NCBI GenBank assembly: GCA_018817385.1
Contig: JAHIUA010000063.1
Span: forward strand, 62,001-126,000
Reading direction: 5' to 3'
DNA length: 64,000 bases
Source: Pseudomonadota bacterium
GTDB lineage: Bacteria > Desulfobacterota > Desulfobulbia > Desulfobulbales > Desulfocapsaceae
Shown: one piece after another, positions 15,724-25,239 of the stretch
Layout: every line of letters begins with the position of its first letter
Position numbering within the stretch: the first letter of the stretch is position 1
Notes under the pieces: generated by a model
Database searches by the model: none
What the model saw: the letters and a program-made list of their open reading frames with translations, nothing else
What the model was told of the DNA's origin: nothing
Program-made: the position numbers and the translations under genes

Positions 15724-18603
15724 TCAGAGTACAGAGGTCAGTATATTGCCCAACTCTCTCATATCAAAGGGCTTGGCAATTGAGGCCACGAAACCGTGTT
15801 CACGACAATTTGCCATGACCGGATCGTTTGAATAGCCGCTGGCAACAATAATCTTGGCCTGGGGATCGATTTGCAGGAGTTTCTGGGCCGCCTCCTGTCC
15901 CCCCATACCACCGGGTATGGTCAAATCCATTATCACCAGATCGACAGGTGTGCCAAGATCCCGCAACGCTTGATACCTCCTGATCGCCTCCTCACCATCT
16001 GAAACCGGTACCGCTTCATGACCGAGAGCGATGAGCTGTGCTCCAGCCACATCCCGCAGCATCTCTTCATCATCCATGATCATGATTCTGGCAGCCTTGC
16101 CGGCTACCACTATTTTTGACTTTTCGCTGATACTGACAGTTTTCGAAAGGACCGCAGGGAGGTAGATGGTAAAGGTCGTGCCCTTACCAGGAATGGAGTC
16201 AACTGTTAGATATCCCTCATGTTTATTAATTATCGAGTGACAGATAGCCAGACCGAGACCGCTCCCATACTGTTTAGTCGAAAAATAGGGATCAAATATC
16301 TTGTCAAGGATATCAGGGGGGATACCAATGCCGGAATCTTGAAGGATAATACGGACGAAATGCCCTTCCTGCGCACTTAACAGGACCTCGCTTGCGGGAT
16401 CGACGACATTCGTACAGTTAATCCTGATCCTGCCTCCTTCCGGCATAGCATGGTCAGCATTTAAGATAATATTCTGAATAACCTGGCTGATCTGACCAGA
16501 ATCGACATCCACCGCCCAGAGACCTTCTGCAAAGAAATAATCACAGGCAATTTTGCTTCCCTGCAAGACAAAGGCAGCGGACTCTCTGACCAATTCAGGC
16601 AGAGATGTTGATTCCCGGACAGGATCCCCCCCCTTGGAGAAAGTGAGCAACTGGTGGGTAAGCTTCCCTGCTCTTCTCGTTGCCTTCTGAGCATCACTCA
16701 ACAAGGAGGCCGCCTCTTCATCTTTTTCCGCAATTCGAAAGTGGGCCAGTTCAATATTGCCAAGAATCCCGGAAAGAATGTTATTAAAATCATGAGCTAT
16801 CCCTCCGGCCAAGACCCCAAGGGATTCCAATTTCCTGATTTTGAGCACTTCCTCTTCCATTCTATATTCATTGGTCACATCTCTGAATACGATAACCACA
16901 CCAACAATAGTGGACATCCGGTTCCTGATCGGCGCACCACTATCGGCTATCGTCTTCCTGCTCCCGTCTTTGGCAATGAGAGCTGTATGGTATGCCAGAT
17001 TGATTTTCCTGGCCTGTTCAATAACTCTCTGCACAGGACTTGGACATCGCTCGCCGGTCTTCTCATTGATGATGTGGAAAACAGTCTCGGCCCTTTGCCC
17101 TCTCGCCTCTTCATCAGACCAGCCGGTCAGCTTTTCAGCCACCTTGTTTAAAAAGGTAATCTTTCCATCTGTGTCAGTGGTGATCACCCCGTCGCCAATA
17201 CTGCGCAGGGTGACGGACAGCAGCTCTTTTTCCTTCTGCAGGGCAGCTGCTGCTTCTTTGCGCTCTGTGATATCACGCAGCATTCCCAGGATCCAGGTCT
17301 GATCATTTTTTCTGAAGACAGAGGCATTGATCTCAACAGGGGTAATATGCTTATCAAGATCTATGTAGTCAATCTCCAGGTTTCGAATCACACCTTCACT
17401 GTAACACCTGGCCAGTCCCCGACGATTCCGTTCCCGGTCATGTTCAGCTGTCCATTCAAGAACAGAACGGCCTTTGATCTCTGCAAAATTTTTGTATCCG
17501 GCCAAACGAACATATTCCGAGTTGGTCTCATAAACAATGCCGTATTTGTCAACTACAAAATAGGCTGTATCAGTGGTCTCAATGAGTGTCCTCAGTTTTT
17601 CTTCACTTCCCCGCAGGGCCTCCTCCACCAATTGCTGCTGCTGAATCTGAGCAGTGAGCTGCTGGTTAACATCTTTCAGCTCTCCTGTTTTTACAGCCAC
17701 CTGTCTTCTCAAAAGTAAGGAAATGGCAAAGACTAAAACAAAGAGACCACCAATAATCAGCAAGGCTGGTTGTATCCAGGCTGGAATCCTGACCACGTGA
17801 CTCTGTCCGAACCACTTCTCAAGAGACTGATAGTAGACAGAATCCTTATTTTTCCGGAGAATCTGGAGATGATGATCAATGGCCTGGAGGAGGTGACTGT
17901 TTTTCCCTTTCGGAGCTGCGTAGCGAACCTCAATGGGATTAAAAATCATCGGTGTTGTTTCCACCTGAAAACGATGGGCGTTCTGCATGGCATACATTCG
18001 GTTGACCACACCAACATCCACCGTTCCCCTCTCCACCTGTACCAAGACGTCATCATAGTTTTTCACATACACCAACTTCACATCCTTACCGAATTTCTCC
18101 ATGAGATCGATAAAGACTTTGGCATGGATATCTTGTTCCAGGAGGGCGACCGTTTTCCCGTCAAGATCAAGGATAGACTCAACTGCGGCACCAGGATGCC
18201 GGTAAAGCCTTCCCCAGTTGGTAAGCAAAGTCTGCTGCGGATAGCTGAATATCTTCGCCCGCTCAACAGACATGGCAATGGCGACCTGCAGGTCTATCTC
18301 CCCCTTTTCAAGCCTCTCCAGACACTCAGGCCATGACCCCTCTTTGAACTGCAGATTCCACCCTTCCTGACTGGCGATATAACGGAGGACATCAATGGTA
18401 AGGCCCTGGAACTCTCCCGCTTCATCTTGAAAAACGAGTGGTTTATTACTGTACACACCGACCGTCACCTGCTCCGCAAGGGCAGAATTCGAGACTGCGA
18501 AAAAAAGAAAGACGCCAATGAAGCAAGTAAAAAAACACTTTTTGCAAGAGGTTGCAGGGGAAAGAGATGATAGGAAGGCTTTCAATTTTTCCTGCTTCAG
18601 CAT
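15724..18603 (-). CDS. Hybrid sensor histidine kinase with periplasmic solute-binding domain, PAS and receiver domains
   Basis: The 959-residue protein has a signal-anchor segment (about residues 25-45), an SBP_bac_3 domain (about 46-270, starting EQVTVGVYSNKPLVF), a membrane helix (IQPALLIIGGLFVLV), and two PAS domains. A HisKA region with IAHDFNNILSG, an HATPase domain with GSGLGLAICHS and a C-terminal receiver (IMIMDDEE, phosphoacceptor in DLVIMDLTIPGG) follow. It would sense a small molecule in the periplasm. ATG at 18603 is chosen (AGAGG 7 nt upstream) over a TTG two codons earlier. It lies between block C (divergent) and block B (56 bp downstream), so control of the cluster is a fair guess, though no DNA-binding output protein is encoded nearby. 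Confidence 0.9.
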   Translation of the reverse strand: MLKQEKLKAFLSSLSPATSCKKCFFTCFIGVFLFFAVSNSALAEQVTVGVYSNKPLVFQDEAGEFQGLTIDVLRYIASQEGWNLQFKEGSWPECLERLEKGEIDLQVAIAMSVERAKIFSYPQQTLLTNWGRLYRHPGAAVESILDLDGKTVALLEQDIHAKVFIDLMEKFGKDVKLVYVKNYDDVLVQVERGTVDVGVVNRMYAMQNAHRFQVETTPMIFNPIEVRYAAPKGKNSHLLQAIDHHLQILRKNKDSVYYQSLEKWFGQSHVVRIPAWIQPALLIIGGLFVLVFAISLLLRRQVAVKTGELKDVNQQLTAQIQQQQLVEEALRGSEEKLRTLIETTDTAYFVVDKYGIVYETNSEYVRLAGYKNFAEIKGRSVLEWTAEHDRERNRRGLARCYSEGVIRNLEIDYIDLDKHITPVEINASVFRKNDQTWILGMLRDITERKEAAAALQKEKELLSVTLRSIGDGVITTDTDGKITFLNKVAEKLTGWSDEEARGQRAETVFHIINEKTGERCPSPVQRVIEQARKINLAYHTALIAKDGSRKTIADSGAPIRNRMSTIVGVVIVFRDVTNEYRMEEEVLKIRKLESLGVLAGGIAHDFNNILSGILGNIELAHFRIAEKDEEAASLLSDAQKATRRAGKLTHQLLTFSKGGDPVRESTSLPELVRESAAFVLQGSKIACDYFFAEGLWAVDVDSGQISQVIQNIILNADHAMPEGGRIRINCTNVVDPASEVLLSAQEGHFVRIILQDSGIGIPPDILDKIFDPYFSTKQYGSGLGLAICHSIINKHEGYLTVDSIPGKGTTFTIYLPAVLSKTVSISEKSKIVVAGKAARIMIMDDEEMLRDVAGAQLIALGHEAVPVSDGEEAIRRYQALRDLGTPVDLVIMDLTIPGGMGGQEAAQKLLQIDPQAKIIVASGYSNDPVMANCREHGFVASIAKPFDMRELGNILTSVL

Positions 18604-19379
18604 ACACAACCTCTTACTGACGAAATGACGAAAAAGAATAGAGCTCGAAAAATTAATCAGTTACAATGAGTATAACTTATTTTCATATGACTGGCTATTC
18701 TCACTTTTCCCCCTCGGCAATTGACACACCGATTGAGTACGTTGACCTTCGTCGCTGCCACTCTGCTCCAGCTGCAAAAAACACTTCCAACTGTTCTACT
18801 TTATTTTATTTGAATGACAACAACTAAGGAGATCTCCGTCACAAAATTCCACCTGTTTTTCCAAAACCGGATCGATGTCTGGCAGTTACCCAGCAGCCCA
18901 AACCGCTTTTGCCTCTTCAGCGGGGAGCAGGCGCCCATATTTTCTCGCTTTTCCTCTCTGAATTGACACACAAGAAACGCTTCACCTCTCTCTGCTCTGC
19001 CCCATGCCAGAGGATCTGCCGGTGTTCTCGAGTGTTGAACATTTCCCTCAGCGTAACTACACAGCAACACTTCATCTTCCTCCACTCAGGTCTTCTCGAA
19101 GAGCACGAGTAGCATCGAAGGCCTGACTGAACGAAGAGAAAGCACTGCACACCAGGTACCGAGCAGTTGTTTGCCTTGTATTGGCCGTTACCTGAATAAT
19201 TACGCCTCAGTTGCCAAATCAGATGACAAATAGTTATGGCCGTTATAGTATGATTTTGACATTACGCTGCCATACGGAGAGCAAAGACAAGCATCCTCTT
19301 TTGCCTGGTTCTCTACTCCATACGATTATTCACTGATTCGATAACGCTGCCCTGAAACCTGAAAAAAAAATAAAAGAAC
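18604..19379. promoter_or_regulatory. Divergent intergenic region between kinase/block B and block C
   Basis: This 776 bp region lies between divergent genes and is the likely control region of the two largest parts of the cluster. The short ORFs in it (for example around 18801-19150 on both strands) have no ribosome binding site, no recognisable family and overlap each other, so they are not called. No convincing promoter boxes or repeated operator sites were found by eye. The ACP gene at 19380 is preceded by an A-rich stretch rather than a clear Shine-Dalgarno sequence. Confidence 0.45.
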
Positions 19380-19646
19380 ATGGATACCTTAACAGAAGAA
19401 CTGAAAAACAAACTCATAGAAATCCTCAACCTGACCGATGTGAGCCCTGAAGATATTGATGAAAATGAGCAACTGGTGGGTGGTGAGCTGGGCATTGACT
19501 CCATTGATGTTCTGGAGATGGTGGTCATGGTTGAAAAAGAATATGGCGTTGTCATTAATAACAAGGAGATCGGCGAAAAGGTCTTTTCTACCCTTGCCGC
19601 ACTTGCCGAATACATTCACAGCAACTCACCCCGCCTCTCTTCTTGA
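19380..19646 (+). CDS. Acyl carrier protein (first gene of block C)
   Basis: This 88-residue ACP has the phosphopantetheine site at Ser41 in the motif LGIDSIDVLEM. It overlaps the ketosynthase/CLF gene by 4 bp (TTGA), so ACP and condensing enzyme are made together. It is the natural partner for chain extension by that enzyme, as in type II polyketide and aryl polyene systems. Confidence 0.92.
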   Translation: MDTLTEELKNKLIEILNLTDVSPEDIDENEQLVGGELGIDSIDVLEMVVMVEKEYGVVINNKEIGEKVFSTLAALAEYIHSNSPRLSS

Positions 19647-21808
19647 ATAGAAACAACGTCTATATTGCCGGGGCTGGGATCCTCAGTCCCCTTGGTATTG
19701 GCCTCGAGGCCACGGAAAAAGCGCTGCGGGAAAACAGGTCAGGGATTGGTCCGCTTGGGGTTTTCTCCATCCGACACCCTCCTGCCCTGCCCGTAGCAGA
19801 GGTCCAGGAGCTAGCCGATTCCCCCCTTCCCCGGACCCACACCCTGGCCATCCAGGCTGCCCTGCAGGCCATGGGTGATCGCAGGGAGGCACCGGATGCA
19901 ATCATCCTCGGCACCACCACCGGCGGCATCCTGAGCACGGAACAGCTGCTCACTGACAAAGTACAGAATCCTCAGAAATATAGCTACCACGGCCTGTCCA
20001 CCGTGGCCGAGGCCGTTGCCAGACAACTTCGCTGCCCCGGCAAAGCTCTCACCGTTTCCACGGCCTGCTCCTCTGGGGCTGTGGCCATCAGCCTGGCCTT
20101 AAAAATGCTGCAAAGCGGAAAGGCCGAGTGGATTCTTGCCGGGGGGGCAGATTCACTCTCCCACTTGACCTATTTCGGATTCCACTCCCTCCAGCTTGTC
20201 GATCCCGGAGGCAGTAAACCCTTTGACAAAAATCGACAGGGCATGTCCGTGGGTGAAGGTGCGGCCCTGCTGCTTCTGACCACGACGAAACCCGAAAAAC
20301 CACTGGCTCAACTCCTTGGCGCAGGTCTATCCTGCGACGCCTACCATGCAGCCGCTCCTCAGCCCCAAGGAAAAGGGGCCGCCAAGGCAATGCAGACGGC
20401 CCTGGAAAATGCTGGTCTGACAGCGGACGATATCGATTATATCAGCCTGCACGGCACCGGAACAGCTGATAATGACCGGGCAGAAGCCAAAGCGGTCAGT
20501 GATCTCTTTCCGCAGCCACCTCCACTTTCTTCGATTAAGGGCGCCACCGGTCACGGCCTGGCCGCAGCAGGGGCCATTGAAGCGGTGGTAGCCGCGCTGG
20601 CTATCGAAAAAAGCTTCCTGCCAGCCAACACCGGTTACCGTGAAGCCGACCCTGAACTGCAGCTCACTCCCCTTGACAAGCCTGTCAGCCATTCAACAGC
20701 AGCCGTCCTCTCCAACTCATTTGGTTTTGGCGGCAACAATGGCTGCCTGATCATTGGCCGACCCGATACCTTTGCCGCAGTCCGGCCCCTCCTCCAAAGT
20801 GCTCCTCTCAGCATTCTCGGCACCTCCTGCATCAGCGGCGCCGGTAACAAAGAGGCGAGTATGAGCCGTCTTTTGCAGGGAAAATCCATGGCCGGCATGC
20901 TTGACCTCGATGCCATCTCAAAAAATCTTCCCACCAGAAAGATACGCAGGCTGAAACGCCTTTCCCGACTTGCTCTGTCCCTGGCCGCTGCAGCCTATGA
21001 CGATTCAGGCCTGACGCAGCCCCCGAAGAGTGTCTTCATGGGCACTGGCTGGGGGGCACTCTCCGAGACCTACGACTTTCTCAAAAAGTTACGGGACACA
21101 GAGGAACAATTTCCCAGCCCCATCGATTTTGTCGGATCGGTTCACAACAGCGCTGCCGGCCAGGTGGCGATCATGTTTGGATCCACCATGGCAAACATCA
21201 CAACCAGCGGTGGCGATTACTCCTTTGAGCAGGCAGTGCTGGCAGCAGAGACAATGCTCGATGATACCTCCCCTCCTGCCTTTGTCCTCAGCGCCGACGA
21301 GGGCCATGACCAATTTTCACCACTTTTCGATCCATCCATCCAACCGGGAGCCCCCCTGGCGGACGGTGGTGGCGGCTTTTGTCTGTGCAGAAAAGCGATA
21401 CCGGGAAAGGTGGCGCTCCAGATCCCCTTTTACCGTCCGGCCGCTGCCCCAGGAGTTCTCGACGCCCTGGTAAATGCCCTGGGAGGTGCAGAGAGGCTGC
21501 GAAACCAAAACGGTCTCATACTGGCGGGCATCCCAGCCTGTTCAAGCAAAGATGGGGAACAGCAACTGCTCGAGTTCCTCAACAAAACAATGCTCTCTGT
21601 TCCTGTTCTCCACTACCGGGAGATGAGCGGAGAGTTTGCCTCTGCCTCAGCGCTGGCGGCCGTCATGGCTGTCCATTTTCTCGAGACAGGGCTCTTCCCT
21701 CCCCCCCTTGCCTCTCAAGGCCGAGAGGGTCTTTTACCTGCTGCCAAAAAAGTACTGGTCCTGGGCCTGGGTACGACCATTACGGCCATGGAGTTTTGGA
21801 TTCAGTGA
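19643..21808 (+). CDS. Fused ketosynthase and chain-length-factor-like protein
   Basis: This 721-residue protein consists of two thiolase-type modules. The first (about 1-375) is a complete ketosynthase with Cys142 in STACSSG, His270 in LHGTGT and His304 in TGHGLAAAG. The second (about 388-720) starts again with LSILGTSCISGAG and has the fold features of a beta-ketoacyl synthase N-terminal domain. At the active-site position it reads TTSGGDYSFEQA with no Cys. It therefore resembles a chain-length factor or the non-catalytic Ketoacyl-synt_2 partner found as a separate gene in aryl polyene clusters. A covalent KS-CLF pair would fix the 1:1 ratio. The start is a TTG at 19643 inside the ACP stop; the radical SAM gene follows with a GTGA overlap. 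Confidence 0.87.
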   Translation: MNRNNVYIAGAGILSPLGIGLEATEKALRENRSGIGPLGVFSIRHPPALPVAEVQELADSPLPRTHTLAIQAALQAMGDRREAPDAIILGTTTGGILSTEQLLTDKVQNPQKYSYHGLSTVAEAVARQLRCPGKALTVSTACSSGAVAISLALKMLQSGKAEWILAGGADSLSHLTYFGFHSLQLVDPGGSKPFDKNRQGMSVGEGAALLLLTTTKPEKPLAQLLGAGLSCDAYHAAAPQPQGKGAAKAMQTALENAGLTADDIDYISLHGTGTADNDRAEAKAVSDLFPQPPPLSSIKGATGHGLAAAGAIEAVVAALAIEKSFLPANTGYREADPELQLTPLDKPVSHSTAAVLSNSFGFGGNNGCLIIGRPDTFAAVRPLLQSAPLSILGTSCISGAGNKEASMSRLLQGKSMAGMLDLDAISKNLPTRKIRRLKRLSRLALSLAAAAYDDSGLTQPPKSVFMGTGWGALSETYDFLKKLRDTEEQFPSPIDFVGSVHNSAAGQVAIMFGSTMANITTSGGDYSFEQAVLAAETMLDDTSPPAFVLSADEGHDQFSPLFDPSIQPGAPLADGGGGFCLCRKAIPGKVALQIPFYRPAAAPGVLDALVNALGGAERLRNQNGLILAGIPACSSKDGEQQLLEFLNKTMLSVPVLHYREMSGEFASASALAAVMAVHFLETGLFPPPLASQGREGLLPAAKKVLVLGLGTTITAMEFWIQ

Positions 21809-23151
21809 AAGTCCTCCTCATCTCCCCCAACACCCTCACGGTTCCCTACCCTGTTTACCCCATAGGCCTTGACTATGTTGCAGGCTGCCTCGCAGCTGAG
21901 CATCAGGTGGAGATAGCGGACCTGAACATCATCGACCGAGAGGGCCTGGCATCACTGCTTCTTGACTTTTCCCCGGACATTATCGGCCTCTCCCTGCGGA
22001 ATGTGGACAATACCGAGATTGAGACCCCACTCTTTTTCATTGAAGAGTATAAAGAACTGGTCGCCTGGTTACGAGCCCGGAGCCAGGCAGTTCTGGTCTG
22101 TGGCGGAGCGGGATTCACCATCCTGCCCCAGGAGATCTTTGCTGCCCTTGACCTTGATTACGGCATCATCGGCGAAGGAGAGCGATTTGGCCTCCTTGTA
22201 GATGCTCTGGCAAACAAGCACTCACTCTCAGACATTCCTGGACTGCTCAGTCATTCAGGACCAGCCCAGGTACCTGCCCCCTGGACTGGCAAACAGCAGA
22301 GACACGTTCCCCGGAGCACCGCCCATTATCAGTTTTACCTGGACCATGGCGGGATGCTGAACCTGCAGACCAAGCGCGGCTGTTCATTTCGCTGCATCTA
22401 CTGCCCCTATCCCCACATTGAAGGAAAAACGCAGCGACTGCTCCCACCGGACGAGGTGGCCCGCACCGCACTTGGCCTGGAGCAGGCCGGAGCAAAATAT
22501 TTTTTCATCACCGATTCCATCTTTAACTCAGATATCGGCCACAGCCTGGCGGTGGCAAAAGCCTTTCAACAATGCGGTGTCTCCATTCCCTGGGGTGGTT
22601 TTTTTGCGCCGCTCAAGCTGCCAAAGGGTTATTTCAAGACCATGCACGAGGCCGGTCTCAAACATGTGGAGTTCGGCACCGAATCCCTTTGCCGCAAAAT
22701 GCTGCAGAACTACCGTAAACCCTTCCAGCCAGAAGATGTCCTGACTGCCCACAGACAAGCCCTGGACGCCGAACTGCACGTGGCACACTATTTTCTCATG
22801 GGCGGACCTGGCGAGTCGGAAAACACGGTCCAGGAAACATTGACCAACATCGCATCTCTGAACAAAACCGTCCTCTTCTTTTTCACCGGCATCAGAATCT
22901 ATCCCCACACCGCTCTTTATGATCTCGCACTTGCTGAAGACCAGATTTCAGCGACCACTGATTTGTTAAAACCCGTTTTCTATGAAAGCGATGCCATCAC
23001 TCATCAGGCAATTGAAAAAGCTATTCTCCATCAAGCTGGAAAACGTATCAACTGGATTGTGGGCTCCGGCGGCACCGAAGCAGCAGCCACGGTAAGTAAA
23101 ATGCATCAGCGTGGCTACACAGGACCACTGTGGGAATATTTGATTCGATAG
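21805..23151 (+). CDS. B12-binding-domain radical SAM protein
   Basis: The 448-residue protein starts at a GTG overlapping the ketosynthase stop (GTGA). It has an N-terminal B12-type Rossmann domain (MKVLLISPNTLTVPYP, IIGLSLRNVDNT, VLVCGGAGFTILP, IIGEGER), a radical SAM domain with CSFRCIYC (Cys193, Cys197, Cys200) and a late MGGPGESE. A longer open frame extends upstream to 21379 inside the ketosynthase gene, but that part is a shadow. Tight coupling to the condensing enzyme suggests it acts on the ACP-bound or released polyene chain. The chemistry (methylation, cyclisation, ring contraction) is unknown. Confidence 0.87.
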   Translation: MKVLLISPNTLTVPYPVYPIGLDYVAGCLAAEHQVEIADLNIIDREGLASLLLDFSPDIIGLSLRNVDNTEIETPLFFIEEYKELVAWLRARSQAVLVCGGAGFTILPQEIFAALDLDYGIIGEGERFGLLVDALANKHSLSDIPGLLSHSGPAQVPAPWTGKQQRHVPRSTAHYQFYLDHGGMLNLQTKRGCSFRCIYCPYPHIEGKTQRLLPPDEVARTALGLEQAGAKYFFITDSIFNSDIGHSLAVAKAFQQCGVSIPWGGFFAPLKLPKGYFKTMHEAGLKHVEFGTESLCRKMLQNYRKPFQPEDVLTAHRQALDAELHVAHYFLMGGPGESENTVQETLTNIASLNKTVLFFFTGIRIYPHTALYDLALAEDQISATTDLLKPVFYESDAITHQAIEKAILHQAGKRINWIVGSGGTEAAATVSKMHQRGYTGPLWEYLIR

Positions 23152-23313
23152 CTCTCTTCTTTTGGGGTATGATGGGCTCGAAAAACAGACACGGAATGCA
23201 TGACACTGTACAGACAAAGCCCCTTTCTCTGCGTCCTTGTCGAGAATTTGCAGAAAGAGTTGCAGACCAATTGAAAAAAAAAAACATTCTTGGTACAAGC
23301 AAGAGATTTCTCC

Positions 23314-23691
23314 ATGTGGTATTCATACATTACAATTCAGCAGAGCGATGATGGTGCGATTACGGCAAAAGTAACAACCGATTCGCAGTCGCCTTGGTTT
23401 GCAGGACATTTCCCGGGTGATCCTATTTTGCCCGGCATAGCCCAGCTGAAGATGGTGACAGATGTCATCGCCAAAGCTCTGGAGAAAGATCTGCACTTGA
23501 TTGGTTTAACAAGAATTAAATTTAAAAAACTTATTCGGCCAGGAGTTATGCTCGATATCCATGCCAGTAGCACGAAGCAAGAGAACAACTTTTCTTTCCG
23601 TATCACCAGTAATCGGGAAAACGTCTGCTCCGGTACACTGACACTGGCCGCCAAACAGGAGGTAGAAATTCACCAGTCCACTCTCACCTGA
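23314..23691 (+). CDS. FabZ/ApeI-like hotdog dehydratase
   Basis: The product is a 125-residue single-hotdog protein with the FabZ hallmark WFAGHFPGDPILPGIAQL (His32). In FabZ a Glu follows in the central helix (VEAMAQ); here the aligned position is Lys46 in QLKMVTD, so the classical His/Glu dyad is incomplete. ApeI-type members of aryl polyene clusters belong to this subfamily. The ATG at 23314 is chosen; a TTG at 23290 is also in frame. It lies 162 bp after the radical SAM gene in block C. It may be a dehydratase using another acidic residue, or an isomerase or non-catalytic partner. Confidence 0.78.
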   Translation: MWYSYITIQQSDDGAITAKVTTDSQSPWFAGHFPGDPILPGIAQLKMVTDVIAKALEKDLHLIGLTRIKFKKLIRPGVMLDIHASSTKQENNFSFRITSNRENVCSGTLTLAAKQEVEIHQSTLT

Positions 23692-23835
23692 CCAGCATGG
23701 CCTGTGGAAGAGGCAATAGACTCTCCGGGCCTGAGCAAGTGAATCTGTGGTACCGTACCCCTAATACTGTATTGGTTAAACAAAATCAGTGATGTACCCG
23801 GCGCATTATTACAACAGGAGAATTAAAAGAAATTC

Positions 23836-24102
23836 ATGAACACAGATATCAGTCAGACCATTACCCGTATTGCCGAAATCATCATCAACGAACTCAAACT
23901 CGAAGATGTGACCCCAGAGACCTTTGATGCTGATCTCGATCTCATTGATGAGGTCGGTGTTGATTCCATGGACCTGGCAACCATTGCTCTCGTCCTCCGT
24001 GATGAATACGGAATCAGAATTGACGAAGATGACTACCCCAAGTTGACAACTATCCGCATTATTGCCGAATATATCGACAACAAGTTAAAAAGCGACGACT
24101 GA
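23836..24102 (+). CDS. Acyl carrier protein (upstream of the paired radical SAM genes)
   Basis: This 88-residue ACP carries Ser44 in GVDSMDLATIA as the phosphopantetheine site. It is followed after 3 bp by a radical SAM gene, then a second radical SAM gene and two ketosynthases, so it probably holds the chain on which those enzymes act. The Shine-Dalgarno-like CAGGAGA lies about 15 nt from the ATG, farther than usual. The preceding 144 bp after the FabZ-like gene hold no ORF and could contain an internal promoter. Confidence 0.9.
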   Translation: MNTDISQTITRIAEIIINELKLEDVTPETFDADLDLIDEVGVDSMDLATIALVLRDEYGIRIDEDDYPKLTTIRIIAEYIDNKLKSDD

Positions 24103-24105
24103 GTG

Positions 24106-25173
24106 ATGGATCAAGGCGCAACAAACAGAGTATACAAATTTTCGGAGATCATAGCCGACCCGGCCATTGGTGCCTGTTGGCAAAAAGTACGCAAATATTT
24201 TTTCCTCCGCGAATCCACCTACGATATGAGCAATCGCTGCAATATCCGTTGCGAAGGCTGCTACTATTTTAATGGCGAGAAACAGTTTGCCAAAGAAAAC
24301 CTCAATGTTAGCGACTGGAAGCATCTCATGGAGGGTGAAAAGGAACGGGGAATCACCTTTGTTGTCCTGGCCGGTGCCGAACCATCCCTGGTGCCGCAGT
24401 TGTGCCAGACCTGCTACGATGTGATTCCTCTGGGCTGCATTGCCAGCAATGGCCTGAATGTGCTGCCCAGAGAGATCGATTACCGCATCCATATCTCCGT
24501 CTGGGGCAATGACCAGACCAGTCTTGAAATCAGAAAGGCCAAGGATATGCTGGCCAGACAGATGGTTAATTACCAGGATGACCCGAGGGCAGTCTGGGTC
24601 TACACCTTTACCCCGGTCAATATCGACCAGGCCCGGGAAGTAACCGAGCTCCTGGCGGCCAACGGCCAGCAGATCACCTTCAATATGTTTTCATCGCCGG
24701 TGGGATACAGCGGCCATCTGCGGCACACCCCCGAAACCCTGGCTCACACCCGTGCCACCATGAGTGAGCTGCTTGCCGAATTTCCGCAGACAGTACTCTT
24801 TTCCCCTTATAATATAGTGGCCCACACCCACACCCGGGGCCTGCATGATCTTTTTTCCTGCTCCTACCCCCGGATGAACCCATCCACCGCCATTGGCCTG
24901 GGCAGATCCTTTCGCCAGTATCGCACCGATCTGCAGTGGGATCGTGCCGCTGCCTGCTGTGTCCCCGATACAGACTGCGATGACTGCCGCCATTATGCCG
25001 CCGGCAGTGCCGTGGTCACCGCAAGGATGTACCGCCACGCCACCGACCCGACCACCTTTTCCGCCTGGCTGGATTACGTGGATACCTATCTTGCGGTCTG
25101 GGTCAGGGGATACGAAAAGAGTGCTCCACTCTGCAAGCAACTGATTGAACCACCGGACTTAGTTGAGAGTTGA
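24106..25173 (+). CDS. Radical SAM protein (paralogue 1 of a tandem pair)
   Basis: The 355-residue product has CNIRCEGC (Cys45, Cys49, Cys52) followed by an aromatic run YYF and a VVLAGAEPSL motif in place of the usual GGEP. A second cysteine group near the C-terminus (CCVPDTDCDDC) may bind an extra cluster. The ATG at 24106 is three bases after the ACP stop; a GTG directly upstream is also possible. The protein is a clear paralogue of the next gene in layout and motifs. Unlike the three B12-type proteins it has no N-terminal cobalamin domain. Substrate probably ACP-bound; reaction unknown. Confidence 0.85.
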   Translation: MDQGATNRVYKFSEIIADPAIGACWQKVRKYFFLRESTYDMSNRCNIRCEGCYYFNGEKQFAKENLNVSDWKHLMEGEKERGITFVVLAGAEPSLVPQLCQTCYDVIPLGCIASNGLNVLPREIDYRIHISVWGNDQTSLEIRKAKDMLARQMVNYQDDPRAVWVYTFTPVNIDQAREVTELLAANGQQITFNMFSSPVGYSGHLRHTPETLAHTRATMSELLAEFPQTVLFSPYNIVAHTHTRGLHDLFSCSYPRMNPSTAIGLGRSFRQYRTDLQWDRAAACCVPDTDCDDCRHYAAGSAVVTARMYRHATDPTTFSAWLDYVDTYLAVWVRGYEKSAPLCKQLIEPPDLVES

Positions 25174-25239
25174 GAGTTGAAAAACACTTGCTATTGGTCC
25201 CTGATCTTTTACTGAAAATTTTACTCGACCTTCCCTATC

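Noticed and set aside
18801-19150. Short ORFs on both strands in the 776-bp intergenic region
   Set aside because: They overlap each other, lack ribosome sites and resemble no known family.
21379-21804. Upstream extension of the radical SAM reading frame into the ketosynthase gene
   Set aside because: The extension is a shadow of the KS second module. The GTG at 21805 gives the normal family start (MKVLLIS) and a 4-bp overlap.
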